58,692 bases of DNA. Source: Candidatus Kapaibacterium sp. (GTDB lineage: Bacteria > Bacteroidota > Ignavibacteria > Kapaibacteriales > UBA4661). Within the stretch, counting starts at the first letter, position 1, and each line of letters starts with the position of its first letter. Of the stretch, positions 33,205 through 41,609 are shown one piece after another. The stretch spans positions 1 to 58,692 of the forward strand of contig JALONG010000024.1 in NCBI GenBank assembly GCA_025455065.1. The letters run 5' to 3'. The notes beneath the pieces are model-generated. The model had not been told where the DNA came from. It saw only the letters and a program-made list of their open reading frames with translations, and did no database searches. The position numbers and the translations under genes were made by a program.

Positions 33205-36200
33205 CTAATTACTTGGCGCTGCCGCTCGCTTTTTTCTGCGGAAACGCTGGAAGAAGTTCATCATGCTGTCTCGTGCAGAAAGCATGGCGATTGTGCCGAA
33301 ACTTGCAATGATTGCCATGAGCCACAGTACCAATGCGTCGTAAAGAGCAGTCGGAACAGTTTTGAACCAAGGATAGATTTTGTGCAAGAAGGGAACATAT
33401 TTCGTGGAAACAAGCAAGGGGTAATCCCACCAACTAATCTCTGCATCAATGTCCATGCCTCGCACTGCATCTGCGTGGGCGGCTGCTTCGGCAGTGCCGT
33501 GCTGAATACCTTTCTGAGCAGCAACTTTCAAATCGTGATAAGCATCATTCGCATTACGCACAACACGCGCTATTTCTTGGTTGCCGTACTGTTTTTGGTA
33601 TGCTGCGCGGTGTTGGTCTAGCAAAGAATCCGTGCGCTGCTTCACCACTTGAAAATCTTGCAAATCCAACTCGGTTTTCTGCAATTGTTCATTCAGCGAT
33701 GCGATACGTGCGACATAATTCAAACTGTCGGTTTTGATTTTGTTGTCGAAATATGCTATCGCATTGGTGCGTTCCAAATTCGGTTTGTCAAACTCCGCAT
33801 AGAACGCAAGCGTCTTCTGAGCCTCTTCTTGCAAAGCCTGAATTTGTTTTTTCAACATTTCAGGATTTCCGGCGCTCTTTTTCACGAGCAGACGATTTGC
33901 TTCAATCGCCGAATCCAACGAGGATTGTTTTTTCTGCATATCGTCCATTCTCGCCTGATTTGCCGCCACTTTCTGGTCGAGTTCCTGAATTTTTGCGGTG
34001 CGGGCAGTTGTGTCAGCGATGTACTGCGCTTCGTAGCTAGTGGTAAGAGAATCAATCTCTTTTTCAATATCATCCGCCAAATCCACCAAAATTGTTCCGC
34101 GAATAAGTTTCCGTTGGAGCGCATCGGATTTGGGCTGATAGCTATTGAACGAGTATTGAAGCGACACCAAGCCCTCATACGCCCAGCGTGAAGGAATAAT
34201 TTGGCAAATTTCAGGAACTTCTCGCTTTTTGTTGATTTTGAGGTGGTCCATTTGGCTATACGGGATTAGCGCTCCGGCAAAGATAATTTGCGGAATAAGA
34301 ACAAGCGGAACCACGTTAAATGCTGCTTTGGTGGACATATTCGGAATCGCCGAAATGAGCAACCCAATCGCAATACCGTTGAAGGAAACAATCGTCATAA
34401 AGCCCAGATATTCGGGGTACAATTCCTTCAATCCCAAAATAGGGAACGACACCGCCAAAAAGAGCGCATTTTGCAGAACGCAGAACACAAACAGCGTTAT
34501 GAATTTTGAGGCGTAATAGGCAGTATTCCTGATGTTGAGCATCCTCTCGCGGAGCAGAATTGCCGCGTCTTTGATGATTTCATCCACGCTGTTGGTCATG
34601 GCGAGAAACATCGCAATAATCGTCGCAAGGAAAATATACACACGCAAATTGTCGTTTTGGAAGAGGTTGTATTCCGCCGTTGCGCTGGGGAGTAGGCGTA
34701 AAATCAGTGCCACCGCAACCGCCAACAGCGGTGCTTCCAAGAAGGTAATAAGCAGGTTTGAGCGGTCACGAACTTTGTTTTTGAAATTCCGCGAGAGCAG
34801 ATTCATAAATTGCCGCCATTTGTCGCTGAACTTGTATTCGCGCCCCGGAGGAAGCGGAACGCGGTTCGCATCTTCGACCGTAATGCGTTTGACGCTGTTG
34901 CGATAATCCAAAAAGCGCTCTTTCCAATACTCCGGTGAATACTTCCTTTGGGGAAGCGGCACTCCGTCAATGTCCCGCAGGGGTTCTTCCAAAACTTCCA
35001 AGAGCAAATCCGGTTCGGTCTGTTCCACAAAGGGGCGCTGCGCGGCAACGGTAACAACGTCGAATTGTTCGTTACCGAGTGCGTCGCCTTGGAACAAGCT
35101 CGAATGAGCTTTGAAGTAGGCAAGTGCCATCATCGAATCGCCGTAGAACGCCATTTTACCGCCCTTGTCGAGGAAGAGCGTTTTGTCGAACATTTTGTAA
35201 ATTTTGGAACTCGGCTGGTGAATGACCACAAACACGATTTTGCCTTGCAAACTGAGACGGCGGAGCAGTTCGATGATTTTTTCGGAATCCTTCGAGGACA
35301 AACCTGACGTAGGCTCGTCGAGGAAATACACATCCGCGCCGGAAAGCAGTTCTAAACCGATGTTCAGACGTTTACGCTGTCCGCCCGAAAGTGTCCGTTG
35401 TGTGGGGCTTCCGGCAGGAATATCGCGTTTGTCCGCGAGGTCAATATCCACCAACACGCGCTCAACAAGTTCGTTGATTTCCTTGTCGGTTTTGCGTGGG
35501 TAGCGGAGTTTACCGTTGTAAAAGAGGTTTTCATAAACGGTCAAATTCTCAAACAGCAAGTCATCTTGCGGCACGTAACCCAAATGGTCGCGCAGCGAAG
35601 GGTAGAGCTTGTGCAGATTGTAGGAGTTTAGTTCTACCGTACCGACGGTGGGTTTGTTATAGCCGTTGATGATATTCAGCAGCGTGGATTTACCGCATCC
35701 CGAAGGACCCATGACCGCAACGAGATCGCCGTAATCAATTTCAAAGGTCAAATCATCCAAACCCCGCGTTCCGTCTTGGAATTGATAGCTAATTTGCCGC
35801 CCGATAAAGTCTTTGAAGCGGAAGGGTTCAGTGGATGCAACACCGGTCGAGAAGTTAAGATTAACAACGAATTTATCCACCAAAATCAAGCACCGTTCAG
35901 GGATTTGTTCCGGCTTTTTGAGGACACGAGAATTATGGAAAATCGTGTAAGGGCAGCCTTTCGGCTCAAGTTGTAAGACTTGCTGACCGTCGCGGTTAGA
36001 AACGCGAACAATGCGGAAATCCCATTCTTTGGGCGATTCATCGTTGAGGATAATATCACACTTTTTGTGGTTGCCGATTTTTATCTCATATTTTTCCGCA
36101 TCAAGTTGGAAGGTATCATTTGCCAAACCCTCTTGGAAGGCGATTTTCCGCAGGTTGATGGGGCAGTTATCAACGGAAATATCATCGTTCAAATTCACGA

Positions 36201-37134
36201 AAATTTGCTCATCAATCGGAATCCCGTTTACGGTGAGGTTGGTCATCGGCGTAAGCGGACGGAGCATAATCGTGAGTTTGTTAAACTCAATCGTCATAAT
36301 GTCTTCGTAGCTAGACATTCTTGAAACGATAAATTCTTCCTGACCTTCCAAACTCATTCCCTTCGCTACATAGAGCGTAAGCGGCACAACAAACTTCGCT
36401 TTGAGCTGAAAGTAAAAATTCAGGTCTTCGTAGTTTATCGTGTATTCGCGTATCGTAATGTTTTGGTTGTGCTGAATTTTATTGGCAAGCCGCACACCGA
36501 GATTTTTCGACATACTCGTCGCGCTGCCAATCGTAATCGGATGTCCGGGGGATTTGAGCAGAGCAACATAGATGCTGTTGATTTTGAGGAGTTCCAAATC
36601 AAGCCGTGAATAAGGCATGATAAGGTCAGAATAGCCGGGAATATCGCCAACTTTGAGGGATTGAATGATAGAGGTTTTGCCTGTTTCAATATCCGCCGCA
36701 TCCGGCACATCGAAGATTTTTTCAATAAACGCCAAATCTTCAATCGTCACGCCGATTTCCTGCCCAATAGCCCGTGCTGTCTCGCGTTCCGCCTCTTCCA
36801 TCTGGTCGGTGGAAGCAAGTTCATAAACCTTCATCAAAATAAAAACGCGGTTTTCGTAGGAGAAACCTTCTCGGATTTGCCGCGCTGCGGATTCAACCTC
36901 TGCACCGGTTTCGATGTATTTCTCGAATTGCCCAAAAAGGTAATCCGAAATCGGCGGCAAAAAGAGGGAATCAAGGTAATTGCTCACGTAATTCCGCTCG
37001 GCATCGGAAACAATGCCGTCGGCAATCGCCAAAACGCTGAAGAGCTTGATAGTATTCACGATAAGTGAGTTCTCAAGGCTCTGCTCAATGGCGGCAGTGG
37101 AATTATTAGCGATTAAGGGTTCTGTTGTGGACAT
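33205..37134 (-). CDS. TerB-FHA-ABC transporter fusion, ABCG-like with coiled-coil insert
   Basis: This is a 1309-residue multidomain protein. Residues about 20-150 resemble a TerB-like helical domain ('FSVLAIADGIVSDAERNYVS'). About 330-435 look like an FHA domain ('KIGNHKKCDIILNDESPKEW'). An ABC ATPase follows with Walker A 'GPSGCGKST', Q-loop 'VPQDDLL', signature 'TLSGGQRKR', Walker B 'VYFLDEPTSGL' and H-loop 'VIHQPSS'. An ABC2-type membrane domain starts near residue 790. Between its fifth and sixth TM helices sits a long coiled coil (about 1060-1240). The order ATPase-then-membrane is that of ABCG/White half-transporters. Similar proteins occur in Bacteroidota; substrate unknown. FHA suggests phosphothreonine-dependent control. 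Confidence 0.9.
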   Translation of the reverse strand: MSTTEPLIANNSTAAIEQSLENSLIVNTIKLFSVLAIADGIVSDAERNYVSNYLDSLFLPPISDYLFGQFEKYIETGAEVESAARQIREGFSYENRVFILMKVYELASTDQMEEAERETARAIGQEIGVTIEDLAFIEKIFDVPDAADIETGKTSIIQSLKVGDIPGYSDLIMPYSRLDLELLKINSIYVALLKSPGHPITIGSATSMSKNLGVRLANKIQHNQNITIREYTINYEDLNFYFQLKAKFVVPLTLYVAKGMSLEGQEEFIVSRMSSYEDIMTIEFNKLTIMLRPLTPMTNLTVNGIPIDEQIFVNLNDDISVDNCPINLRKIAFQEGLANDTFQLDAEKYEIKIGNHKKCDIILNDESPKEWDFRIVRVSNRDGQQVLQLEPKGCPYTIFHNSRVLKKPEQIPERCLILVDKFVVNLNFSTGVASTEPFRFKDFIGRQISYQFQDGTRGLDDLTFEIDYGDLVAVMGPSGCGKSTLLNIINGYNKPTVGTVELNSYNLHKLYPSLRDHLGYVPQDDLLFENLTVYENLFYNGKLRYPRKTDKEINELVERVLVDIDLADKRDIPAGSPTQRTLSGGQRKRLNIGLELLSGADVYFLDEPTSGLSSKDSEKIIELLRRLSLQGKIVFVVIHQPSSKIYKMFDKTLFLDKGGKMAFYGDSMMALAYFKAHSSLFQGDALGNEQFDVVTVAAQRPFVEQTEPDLLLEVLEEPLRDIDGVPLPQRKYSPEYWKERFLDYRNSVKRITVEDANRVPLPPGREYKFSDKWRQFMNLLSRNFKNKVRDRSNLLITFLEAPLLAVAVALILRLLPSATAEYNLFQNDNLRVYIFLATIIAMFLAMTNSVDEIIKDAAILLRERMLNIRNTAYYASKFITLFVFCVLQNALFLAVSFPILGLKELYPEYLGFMTIVSFNGIAIGLLISAIPNMSTKAAFNVVPLVLIPQIIFAGALIPYSQMDHLKINKKREVPEICQIIPSRWAYEGLVSLQYSFNSYQPKSDALQRKLIRGTILVDLADDIEKEIDSLTTSYEAQYIADTTARTAKIQELDQKVAANQARMDDMQKKQSSLDSAIEANRLLVKKSAGNPEMLKKQIQALQEEAQKTLAFYAEFDKPNLERTNAIAYFDNKIKTDSLNYVARIASLNEQLQKTELDLQDFQVVKQRTDSLLDQHRAAYQKQYGNQEIARVVRNANDAYHDLKVAAQKGIQHGTAEAAAHADAVRGMDIDAEISWWDYPLLVSTKYVPFLHKIYPWFKTVPTALYDALVLWLMAIIASFGTIAMLSARDSMMNFFQRFRRKKRAAAPSN

Positions 37135-37504
37135 AGCAACACCGCTTGGGCGTAGAGTTATGAAAATAGGAACATATCAACTAACCAACGAACAATATAC
37201 CAAAGACTTGTGCTTTGCGCAAGCGTCAAGAACGCTTTCTTGCTATTGTTGTGCGAAAATTATACGAACTTTGCCTTGTTTTGTGCGAATCAGAGCGGCT
37301 GCAAATTGCAAAAGAGCGCATCAATACTCACGATTATTGTTGAGCAGACGGAAATTTTTTTGTATTATCGTTTGTCTTGACCACGATAAGGTTCAACGTA
37401 GTTCAAACTTCTCATAGTAAATCTCGTTGTCAAATTGCTTGGCATAAAATTTGCATTGAGAAAAGTAATTGAATGAAAACCAAAATTTGATAATCAATCG
37501 AAAA
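37135..37504. other. Divergent intergenic region
   Basis: These 370 bp separate the ABC transporter start (minus) and the OmpA-family gene (plus). No gene is apparent. A candidate plus-strand promoter lies at 37427-37453. Confidence 0.4.
37427..37453 (+). promoter_or_regulatory. Possible promoter of the OmpA-family gene
   Basis: TTG at 37427 is followed after 15 bp by TAAAATTTG at 37445-37453, which is TAnnTTTG with one extra base. The predicted start site lies about 45 nt before the ATG at 37505. Spacing and -7 box are both off-consensus. Confidence 0.3.
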
Positions 37505-39703
37505 ATGATTATGCAAAAAATATGCCAAAATAAGAAGCGTTCTCTATTCCTCCTGCTCTGGCTTTGTGCCATTGGGTGGGGGCTGCTTTCGCAGGAAGTA
37601 TCGTACGCTCAAGCGCAACCGCCTCCGCCCGGCGGATTGTGGGAAATTCCCGATTCCGCCTTGAGGATGCGCCCAAGCGTGGGAATAATTCTGGGCGGGA
37701 ATCTGAACCAGCACATTGCAAGTTTCGAGCAGTTGCCCGGATTTCCGTTGGTACAGCTAACGGGAGCATTGTCACCAAACAGCGCCTTTGGGAAAGTTCC
37801 GCCACGCTACGGTAGTGCCATAGGATTTGGCTTTAGTGCGGGGCTTATTGCTGATATACCTCTGTCGCAACTCTTTGCATTGAGCGGACGATTAATGTTC
37901 AGCACATTAGGTGCGCCTCTTTCGGCTTCGGAAACCATTCGCACCGGATTCCTTTCGGCAGACGGTTCGCAAGTTACCTTTGCCGATGCAAATATCGGTT
38001 GGCAGTTGCAAAACGTTCTCAATCTCGCTTCATTACAAGTTTTAGCGGCAATTCGACCGATTGAATCTGTACCTGATTTACGCCTATATATCGGAGCAGA
38101 AGCGGGCATCTACCTTGCGCCGACATTTTCGCAAAGCGAAGCGATTTTGAACTTGACTGACAATCCGCTTGTTGTTTATAACAATGGGCAAAAAACACGG
38201 AATGTTACTGCGAATGCGCCATTGTCTGTTTCTACGCCACATATCGCCGCCGTCGGTGGTATTGGGTACGATATCCCTCTCAAATTTGGTGCTGCCCGCA
38301 TTATGCTCGCTCCCGAAGCGACGTATGCCTTTGCCATTACGCCTGTTGTTTCGGGTGCGCAATGGAATGTGAATGCCCTTCGAGCAGGCATCACAGCACG
38401 GTTTGTTATTCCCGAACCACCACCACCACCACCACCGCCACCGCCACCACCACCGCCGCCACCGCCGAAACTTGTCGGGGATATTAAGGCGTTCCGTGTG
38501 GATAGTAATGGTGCGGAGTTCCCGCTTATTCGTTTCAAAGTGGAAGAAACTACATCGAAGCAGTTGTATCCGATTTTGCCGTTTATCTTTTTTGACATCA
38601 ACAATGATTCACTTGCTTCGCGCTACAAGCGTTTTGTGAAACCTGATGCAGACGATTTTACCGGTGGCATTGAAGCAGAGTTGAATAACTTCCAAAACCG
38701 TTTTTACAACTCAGACATGATGAGCGTGTATTACGACGTTTTGAATGTCATTGGAAAGCGCCTTGCCGATAAGCCTTCTGCAAAACTTGTTCTGACGGGC
38801 TGTAACGACGGTTTGCCCGGCTCGGAAAAAGGGAATAAAAAACTTAGTTTGCAGCGCGCACTGACGGTAAGAAATTATCTCATCAAAACGTGGGATATTG
38901 ATTCCACTCGCCTCAAAGTTGAAGCACGGGAATTGCCGCAATACGCTACCTCGTCCATTGATACTTTGGAAGGTTCGGAAGAAAACCGCCGTGTGGAAAT
39001 CACGAGTGCTGACCCAAGCATTTTAGAGCCGTTGCTGGTTTTTGACACGCTTTCGATTTGTAACGTTCCGAAAATTCGTATTCGTATGAAAGGCGAAGCA
39101 GAAGCAGGATTTGAAAAATCGGTGATGAGAGCGTATCAAGGCTCAAAAACCCTGAAAGAAGGCACATGGATGGGCGAAGGACCTCCGGCGGTCTTTGATT
39201 GGAACGTGCAAGCAGAGCCTTGGACAATTCCAAAAGCTGATGAGGAGTTGAGTTTTGAGTTGGAACTCTACGACAAAGCAGGGCAGAAAGTCGTCGAACC
39301 GGCGGAAGTTCCTGTGGAGCAGCTTAATCTCAAGCGCAAAAAAGAGCTAAAAATCAAAGACAAAACGGTGGACGTATTTCGTCTTATTTCGTTTCCTTTC
39401 AACAGCACACAAATGGGCTTGCGGAATGAAGACATTGTGAAAAAGTACGTGAATCCTTATTTGCAGAAAGAATCGAAAGTTGTTGCAACGGGGTACACCG
39501 ATAAACTTGGTAATGCCGACGTAAACCAGCGCCTTTCGGATGGACGCGCAAAAAGCGTTGCCGATGCGCTGAAATCCGGGCAAATCTCGTCACTCGGTGT
39601 CGGTAATCGTCGCCCGCTCTACAGTAATGATTTACCCGAAGGGCGCTTCTACAATCGCACGGTGGAAGTGCGTGTAGAAACTCCGGTGGATTACGGGAAA
39701 TAA
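37505..39703 (+). CDS. Outer-membrane protein with two OmpA-like domains and a polyproline hinge
   Basis: The ATG at 37505 (or 37511) is preferred over a TTG at 37469. A signal peptide ends near 'SYAQAQ', followed by a short PPPPGG. An N-terminal domain of about 280 residues looks like an outer-membrane barrel ('PSVGIILGGNLNQHIASFEQ', 'LFALSGRLMFSTLGAPLSAS'). A run of 16 prolines follows. Then come an OmpA-like domain ('ILPFIFFDINNDSL', 'RALTVRNYLIKTWDIDSTRL', 'ENRRVEITS') and a second one at the C-terminus ('LISFPFNSTQMGLRNEDIV', 'LSDGRAKSVADALKSG'). OmpA domains bind peptidoglycan, so the protein should tether the outer membrane to the wall. An intrinsic terminator follows. Confidence 0.9.
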   Translation: MIMQKICQNKKRSLFLLLWLCAIGWGLLSQEVSYAQAQPPPPGGLWEIPDSALRMRPSVGIILGGNLNQHIASFEQLPGFPLVQLTGALSPNSAFGKVPPRYGSAIGFGFSAGLIADIPLSQLFALSGRLMFSTLGAPLSASETIRTGFLSADGSQVTFADANIGWQLQNVLNLASLQVLAAIRPIESVPDLRLYIGAEAGIYLAPTFSQSEAILNLTDNPLVVYNNGQKTRNVTANAPLSVSTPHIAAVGGIGYDIPLKFGAARIMLAPEATYAFAITPVVSGAQWNVNALRAGITARFVIPEPPPPPPPPPPPPPPPPPKLVGDIKAFRVDSNGAEFPLIRFKVEETTSKQLYPILPFIFFDINNDSLASRYKRFVKPDADDFTGGIEAELNNFQNRFYNSDMMSVYYDVLNVIGKRLADKPSAKLVLTGCNDGLPGSEKGNKKLSLQRALTVRNYLIKTWDIDSTRLKVEARELPQYATSSIDTLEGSEENRRVEITSADPSILEPLLVFDTLSICNVPKIRIRMKGEAEAGFEKSVMRAYQGSKTLKEGTWMGEGPPAVFDWNVQAEPWTIPKADEELSFELELYDKAGQKVVEPAEVPVEQLNLKRKKELKIKDKTVDVFRLISFPFNSTQMGLRNEDIVKKYVNPYLQKESKVVATGYTDKLGNADVNQRLSDGRAKSVADALKSGQISSLGVGNRRPLYSNDLPEGRFYNRTVEVRVETPVDYGK

Positions 39704-39725
39704 GAATAATAATGTTCAAAACTTG

Positions 39726-39759
39726 AGAGCCTGAGCTACTTCAATGTGGCTCAGGCTCT
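39726..39759 (+). terminator. Intrinsic terminator after the OmpA-family gene
   Basis: AGAGCCTGAGCTA pairs with TGGCTCAGGCTCT around a short loop, followed by TGTGTTTTGTT. It lies 22 nt after the stop codon. Confidence 0.8.
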
Positions 39760-40142
39760 TGTGTTTTGTTATATGAAAGGTGAAGATTCTCGTAAAAATC
39801 AGTCGTTACTTGACCGGAAAAGCAATCCGTTCAAACTCAAATTTCGTACTATGGTATATCTCTCTTGCCTCAAAAAAGCATCGTCCCAGCCGACTTTTGT
39901 AAACTCATCCGATAAGGACTTATTGAGACATTGAACATTCATATAGCTGTTATTTTTCATTGTTTTACAGATGTTCATTCATCGTTTATTAGGGAATGTT
40001 GTCCCTCGTCAGTTGCGAAGGTCTCGTTTCCGAGTGTGGCTCTGCTTTGTGTGCGTCAAAAGTGCTTTTCTGCAAGAAATGTTTCATCTATACCATAAAA
40101 TTCTGTCATTGATTTATTAGACATTATACCGATTAGCAAACC

Positions 40143-40197
40143 CTTCGACAATCTCAGGGTGAAGCCCGCATAAAACCTCATGCTAATCTTGTCGAAG
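40143..40197. repeat. CTTCGACAA inverted repeat
   Basis: CTTCGACAA (40143-40151), continuing as TCTCAGGGTGA, and TTGTCGAAG (40189-40197) form a 9-bp inverted repeat over 55 bp. The CCTTCGACAAnCTCAGGGTGA form is a common dispersed bacterial intergenic repeat. Confidence 0.55.
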
Positions 40198-40267
40198 CAT
40201 CAATAAAATGACCTTGTTGCTTGTTCTGTATAATGCCTATTACCACATTTTTCACTATAAATTATTT

Positions 40268-41572
40268 ATGCAATCACCACAGGAAAAAGCGCCCTTTCCT
40301 TTGCCGGAAAATGAAGCTCAACGTTTGCAGGCATTATACCGCTATGAAATCCTAGACTCAGGAGCAGAAGATAGTTTTAATCGTTTGGTTGAGATAGTAG
40401 CGAAGTTATTTCGTGTACCCATTGCAATAATTAGCCTTGTTGATGCTGAACGTGCATGGTTCAAAGCTAGTAATGGCATTGTGTTTCAGGAAGTTGAGCG
40501 TCAGCAGACACTTTGTTCATGGGCTATAATGTCCGATGAAGTTTATTATATTGCAAATACAAAACTTGACGAGCGTACTGCCGATAATACTTTTGTCAAT
40601 GATGAGTGTGGCTTTCGTTTTTACGCCGGATCGCCACTCATTACCCCCGACGGGTTTCCATTAGGAACGCTCTGTATTCTTGATACAAGTCCTCGTGAGA
40701 TGTCACTGGATGAGAAAGAATTGTTAAAAGATTTATCAAAGGTGGTGATGAGTGAGTTGGAGATACGGCTTTCCGCAATGCGTACGGTAAAATTACAAAA
40801 AGATTTATTAGGTATTGTTATCCACGACCTTCGTAATCCATTGGCATCAATTACCATGACGGCAACAATGGTGCGTACCTATTTTGAAAAAATGTCTCAC
40901 GAAGCTCTACTACAACATATGGATAATATTATGACATCATCAAAACGCATGACATCAATTATTTCATCGTTGTTGGATACATCAACATTAGAAAACGGTA
41001 TTGTACCTTCAACAATCGAAACATTTGATGTTATTGAATTTATTCGTCAAACTACTCGTAGCTATGCAAGCCAAGCATTTGCAAAAAATATTTCTATTCA
41101 CTTGGATTTACCTATGGAGGCACTGTCGTGGAGTGCAGACCAGCACATACTTGGAAGAATTATTGATAATCTGTTATCAAATGCTGTTAAATACTCGCCC
41201 CGCAACCGTAATATTTGGGTAACGGTATCTCTATTGGATGCTCATACCGTCAAGTCCCTCGTGCCTCCTACGGATGATGTTTTGTCCGCACACATTAGCG
41301 CAACATATTTACCTTCAGCGCTACGACTTGATGTCCGCGATGAAGGACCCGGAATAAGTACCGAGGAGCAGCAAAAATTATTTGGTCGTTTTACGCGGCT
41401 GACACCGCGTCCTACAAATGGAGAACCTTCGCTGGGGCTTGGTTTATGGATTACAAAAATGCTGGTAGAGGCATTACACGGAACAATCCGATGCGAGAGT
41501 GTTTTAGGGGTTGGCTCCACGTTTATTGTTGAATTTCCTATCCAACATCAAGCGCAGGATGCTTCCGTGTGA
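40268..41572 (+). CDS. GAF-domain sensor histidine kinase, cytoplasmic
   Basis: The ATG at 40268 ('MQSPQEKAPFPLPENEAQR') is the natural start; the upstream one at 40208 adds 20 unlikely residues. After it comes a GAF domain of about 160 residues ('ALYRYEILDSGAEDSFNRLV', 'TLCSWAIMSDEVYYIANT', 'FRFYAGSPLITPDGFPLGTL'), typical of GAF kinases that start 'E..RL.AL..Y.ILDT..E'. HisKA has H in 'LLGIVIHDLRNPLASITMTA'; the ATPase domain has 'IIDNLLSNAVKYSPRN', 'VRDEGPGISTEEQ' and 'PSLGLGLWITKMLVEALHG'. No TM helices are visible. A class III cyclase starts 37 bp downstream on the same strand, so the two probably form an operon. Confidence 0.92.
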   Translation: MQSPQEKAPFPLPENEAQRLQALYRYEILDSGAEDSFNRLVEIVAKLFRVPIAIISLVDAERAWFKASNGIVFQEVERQQTLCSWAIMSDEVYYIANTKLDERTADNTFVNDECGFRFYAGSPLITPDGFPLGTLCILDTSPREMSLDEKELLKDLSKVVMSELEIRLSAMRTVKLQKDLLGIVIHDLRNPLASITMTATMVRTYFEKMSHEALLQHMDNIMTSSKRMTSIISSLLDTSTLENGIVPSTIETFDVIEFIRQTTRSYASQAFAKNISIHLDLPMEALSWSADQHILGRIIDNLLSNAVKYSPRNRNIWVTVSLLDAHTVKSLVPPTDDVLSAHISATYLPSALRLDVRDEGPGISTEEQQKLFGRFTRLTPRPTNGEPSLGLGLWITKMLVEALHGTIRCESVLGVGSTFIVEFPIQHQAQDASV

Positions 41573-41609
41573 AATAGGTGGGTATTTTTTTTCACAATCA
41601 TCATTCGTA

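Larger units (their letters stand above)
39704..40267. other. Intergenic region with terminator and a dispersed repeat
   Basis: This 560-bp stretch holds the terminator at 39726-39759 and an inverted repeat at 40143-40197. Two short open frames (39746-39934 plus, 39799-39942 minus) have no recognisable features, and I do not call them as genes. Confidence 0.4.

Noticed and set aside
39746-39942. Short frames of 62 residues (plus) and 47 residues (minus, ATG at 39942)
   Set aside because: The plus frame starts inside a terminator hairpin. The minus frame has a faintly protein-like sequence but no homology I recognise and no upstream signal.
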